Shown: in pieces, positions 62,019 through 64,000 of the stretch
Position numbering within the stretch: the stretch's first letter is position 1
Layout: every line of letters starts with the position of its first letter
NCBI RefSeq assembly: GCF_001854405.1
Contig: NZ_CP017718.1
Location: 2,728,001-2,792,000, forward strand
Reading direction: 5' to 3'
DNA from: Hyphomonas sp. Mor2
GTDB lineage: Bacteria > Pseudomonadota > Alphaproteobacteria > Caulobacterales > Hyphomonadaceae
Length of the DNA: 64,000 nucleotides
Translations under genes and position numbers: made by a program
Notes under the pieces: model-generated
The model's database searches: none
What the model was told of the DNA's origin: nothing
What the model saw: the letters and a program-made list of their open reading frames with translations, nothing else

Positions 62019-64000
62019 ATGCGTTATACCCTAACCGCGGCGGCTGCCGGAGCCCTTTTGGCTGCCTGCACCACCGTCACCGACACCCCAGACACAAGCA
62101 CAGAGGCCAGCGTGGACGTCACAACAGAAGCCCCAGCCGAACCGGTTGAAACAGCGGCCGCTGAGATGCCGACCGATCCTTACCTCTGGATGGAAGAGGT
62201 TGAAGGCGACGCGGCGCTGGCCTGGGTCAACGAACAGAATGACCGCTCTCTCGCCGCGATCCAGGATATTGCCGTATATGACGACAATTTCGCCAAGGCT
62301 CTGGACCTCGCGACTTCGACCGATCGCATTCCGTACGGATCCGTGCGCGAAGGCATGGTCTACAATTTCTGGCAGGACGAAACCAATGTCCGCGGCCTCT
62401 GGCGGCGCACCAGTCTGGACAGCTACAAATCGGACACCCCGGAATGGGAAACCGTGCTCGACTTCGACAAACTAGCTGCCGATGAAGACAAGAACTGGGT
62501 GTTCAAGGGCGCCAATTGCTTCAAGCCGCAAGGCGCCGAGAAGACGCTCTGCTTCGTTTCGCTATCGGATGGCGGCAAGGATGCGATCATAAATCGCGAG
62601 TTCGACCTGAACGCCAAAGCCTTTGTCGAGGGTGGTTTTGTCACCGATGAAGCCAAGCAAGGCCTGGCCTGGGTGGATCATGATACCGTCCTGGTCGGCA
62701 CCGACTGGGGCGGCGATGGATCGACCCTGACAGAGTCCGGCTATCCGTCATCTGTGCGCCTGTGGAAACGTGGTGAGGCCCTGGCCGACGCGACCGAGCT
62801 GTTTGCCGGTCAGGCCACAGATGTGGGTGTCTGGCCATGGTCTTCTGAACTGGATGACGGCACCATGATTTATGGCGCGGTCGAAGCCGACACGTTCTTC
62901 ACATCGACTTACTGGCTGCTCAGCGATGGCGAGGCGGTCAAATTCCCGATCCCGCAAAAGGCTTCGCTCGGCAGCGACTATAAAGGCTGGCAGTTTGTCA
63001 CCTTGCAGGAAGACTGGACGGTTGGCGATGATGCGTTCAAGACCGGCGACCTGCTCGCCTTCAACCTGCAGCAATTCCTCGACACCAAGGCGTTGCCCGC
63101 GGTTGAGCTGGTCTTCCGCGCCAATGAGCGCCAGGCCGTGAACGGCGTGGCCGTCTCCAAATCGGCCGCATTGCTCTCGATCAATGACAATGTTGCTGGC
63201 AAGATCCTGCGCCTGGAGCATAGCGAAACAGACGGCTGGACAACCAAGGATGTGGCCCTGCCGGGCACGGGTCAGGCCGGTATCGCCTTCTCCGATGAGG
63301 ACGAAGAGACCGTTTTCATCAATTATGAAGGCTTCCTCAGCCCGGACAGCCTGCTGACATTTGATGCCGCAGATAACACGACCTCGGCGCTGAAATCCCT
63401 GCCGTCCAAGTTCAACGCGGATGGCCTGGTCGTGCACCAGAAGGAAGCCACCTCCAAGGATGGCACCAAGATCCCGTACTTCGTCGTTCATCGCGAAGGC
63501 ATCGAGCTGGATGGCTCCACCCCGACACTGCTTTACGGCTATGGCGGCTTCGAAGTTTCGATGCGCCCGAGTTATAGCGGCGGCATTGGCCGCATGTGGC
63601 TGGAGCGCGGCGGTGCCTATGTCCTGGCCAATATTCGCGGTGGCGGCGAGTTCGGCCCAAGCTGGCACCAGGCCGGCCTGAAAGGCAATCGCCAGCGCAT
63701 CTATGACGACTTCATCGCGGTCGGCGAAGACCTGATCAATATTGGCGTCACCAAGCCCGAGCATCTTGGCATCATGGGTGGATCGAATGGCGGTCTGCTT
63801 ATGGGCGTGATGATCACCCAGCGCCCGGACCTCTGGAACGCTGTGGTCATTCAGGTGCCGCTGCTCGACATGCTGCGCTATCACAAGCTGCTGGCCGGCG
63901 CCTCCTGGGTGGATGAGTATGGCGATCCGGACAATCCCGAAGAGCGGGCCTTCCTGGAGACCATCTCGCCGTATCAGAACTTCGATGCCAGCGCGGATTA
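62019..64000 (+). CDS. Prolyl oligopeptidase family serine peptidase (S9), lipoprotein, partial
   Basis: Open from the ATG at 62019 to the right edge (660 codons). The N-terminus MRYTLTAAAAGALLAAC is a lipoprotein signal. A seven-bladed beta-propeller follows the MWLEEV-like start (DPYLWMEEVEGDAALAWV), then the hydrolase domain with YGYGGF, NIRGGGEFG and the nucleophile motif GGSNGGLLMG at about residue 587. The Asp and His of the triad lie beyond the window. It should cleave proline-containing peptides in the periplasm or at the outer membrane. GGAGGAC precedes the ATG. Confidence 0.94.
   Translation, partial: MRYTLTAAAAGALLAACTTVTDTPDTSTEASVDVTTEAPAEPVETAAAEMPTDPYLWMEEVEGDAALAWVNEQNDRSLAAIQDIAVYDDNFAKALDLATSTDRIPYGSVREGMVYNFWQDETNVRGLWRRTSLDSYKSDTPEWETVLDFDKLAADEDKNWVFKGANCFKPQGAEKTLCFVSLSDGGKDAIINREFDLNAKAFVEGGFVTDEAKQGLAWVDHDTVLVGTDWGGDGSTLTESGYPSSVRLWKRGEALADATELFAGQATDVGVWPWSSELDDGTMIYGAVEADTFFTSTYWLLSDGEAVKFPIPQKASLGSDYKGWQFVTLQEDWTVGDDAFKTGDLLAFNLQQFLDTKALPAVELVFRANERQAVNGVAVSKSAALLSINDNVAGKILRLEHSETDGWTTKDVALPGTGQAGIAFSDEDEETVFINYEGFLSPDSLLTFDAADNTTSALKSLPSKFNADGLVVHQKEATSKDGTKIPYFVVHREGIELDGSTPTLLYGYGGFEVSMRPSYSGGIGRMWLERGGAYVLANIRGGGEFGPSWHQAGLKGNRQRIYDDFIAVGEDLINIGVTKPEHLGIMGGSNGGLLMGVMITQRPDLWNAVVIQVPLLDMLRYHKLLAGASWVDEYGDPDNPEERAFLETISPYQNFDASAD

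Overview
The window looks like chromosomal DNA of a high-GC alphaproteobacterium, most likely a marine stalked or budding relative of Hyphomonadaceae/Maricaulales. This rests on gene order and families: prfA-prmC followed by a DUF4167 gene, zauP-zapA near tkt, an aa3-type oxidase subunit IV, dapF close to mtaB-ftsY, TadE pilus genes and an endonuclease-type MutL. I saw no rRNA, tRNA, CRISPR array, phage or insertion sequence. Most of the window is housekeeping DNA with short gaps.

Layout. 1-5.2 kb: an ExoD-family gene cut by the left edge, a chimeric remnant of an arsenic locus (aqpS start joined to arsC end), cysS preceded by a tiny cysteine-rich leader ORF, a DMT transporter, an SDR and rpsD. 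5.2-17.5 kb: PPK2, a DUF2807 protein, rpmE, two small secreted cysteine-containing proteins of unknown function, DUF2270, queF with a Na/Ca antiporter, a VOC protein, a voltage-gated channel, a fasciclin protein, a DjlA-like protein, MscS and a Nudix hydrolase. 17.5-25.7 kb: patatin, rsmD, tadA, a DUF2975/HTH pair with its own palindrome, enoyl-CoA hydratase, TauE, acyl-CoA dehydrogenase, then the overlapping operon zauP-zapA-GT2-crp. 25.8-34.7 kb: tkt and a divergent zinc locus (ZIP-HupE on minus; ZrgA-ABC-ABC-DUF3299 on plus) around a Zur-like box, then a HIG1-like protein and PduO. 34.7-45.2 kb: uvrC, aminotransferase, dps, a diguanylate cyclase, mutL, oxidase subunit IV, a UMF1 transporter and two TadE genes. 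45.4-64 kb: ispG, a CE15-like esterase, MAPEG, prfA-prmC-DUF4167, a flavin oxidoreductase, an ArsC-family protein, MaoC, dapF, an EEP protein, mtaB-ftsY-fau, a LacI regulator and an S9 peptidase cut by the right edge.

The most unusual signals are the Cys-codon leader (peptide MPLRVICCVCICG) upstream of cysteinyl-tRNA synthetase, which looks like a cysteine-sensing attenuator; the in-frame aqpS/arsC deletion scar; the zinc island with a Zur-like box inside the ZIP promoter; a hairpin that hides the dps ribosome binding site; and a channel with a calcium-channel-like TMDGW filter. All functional assignments are read from the sequence and family memory; no database search was run.
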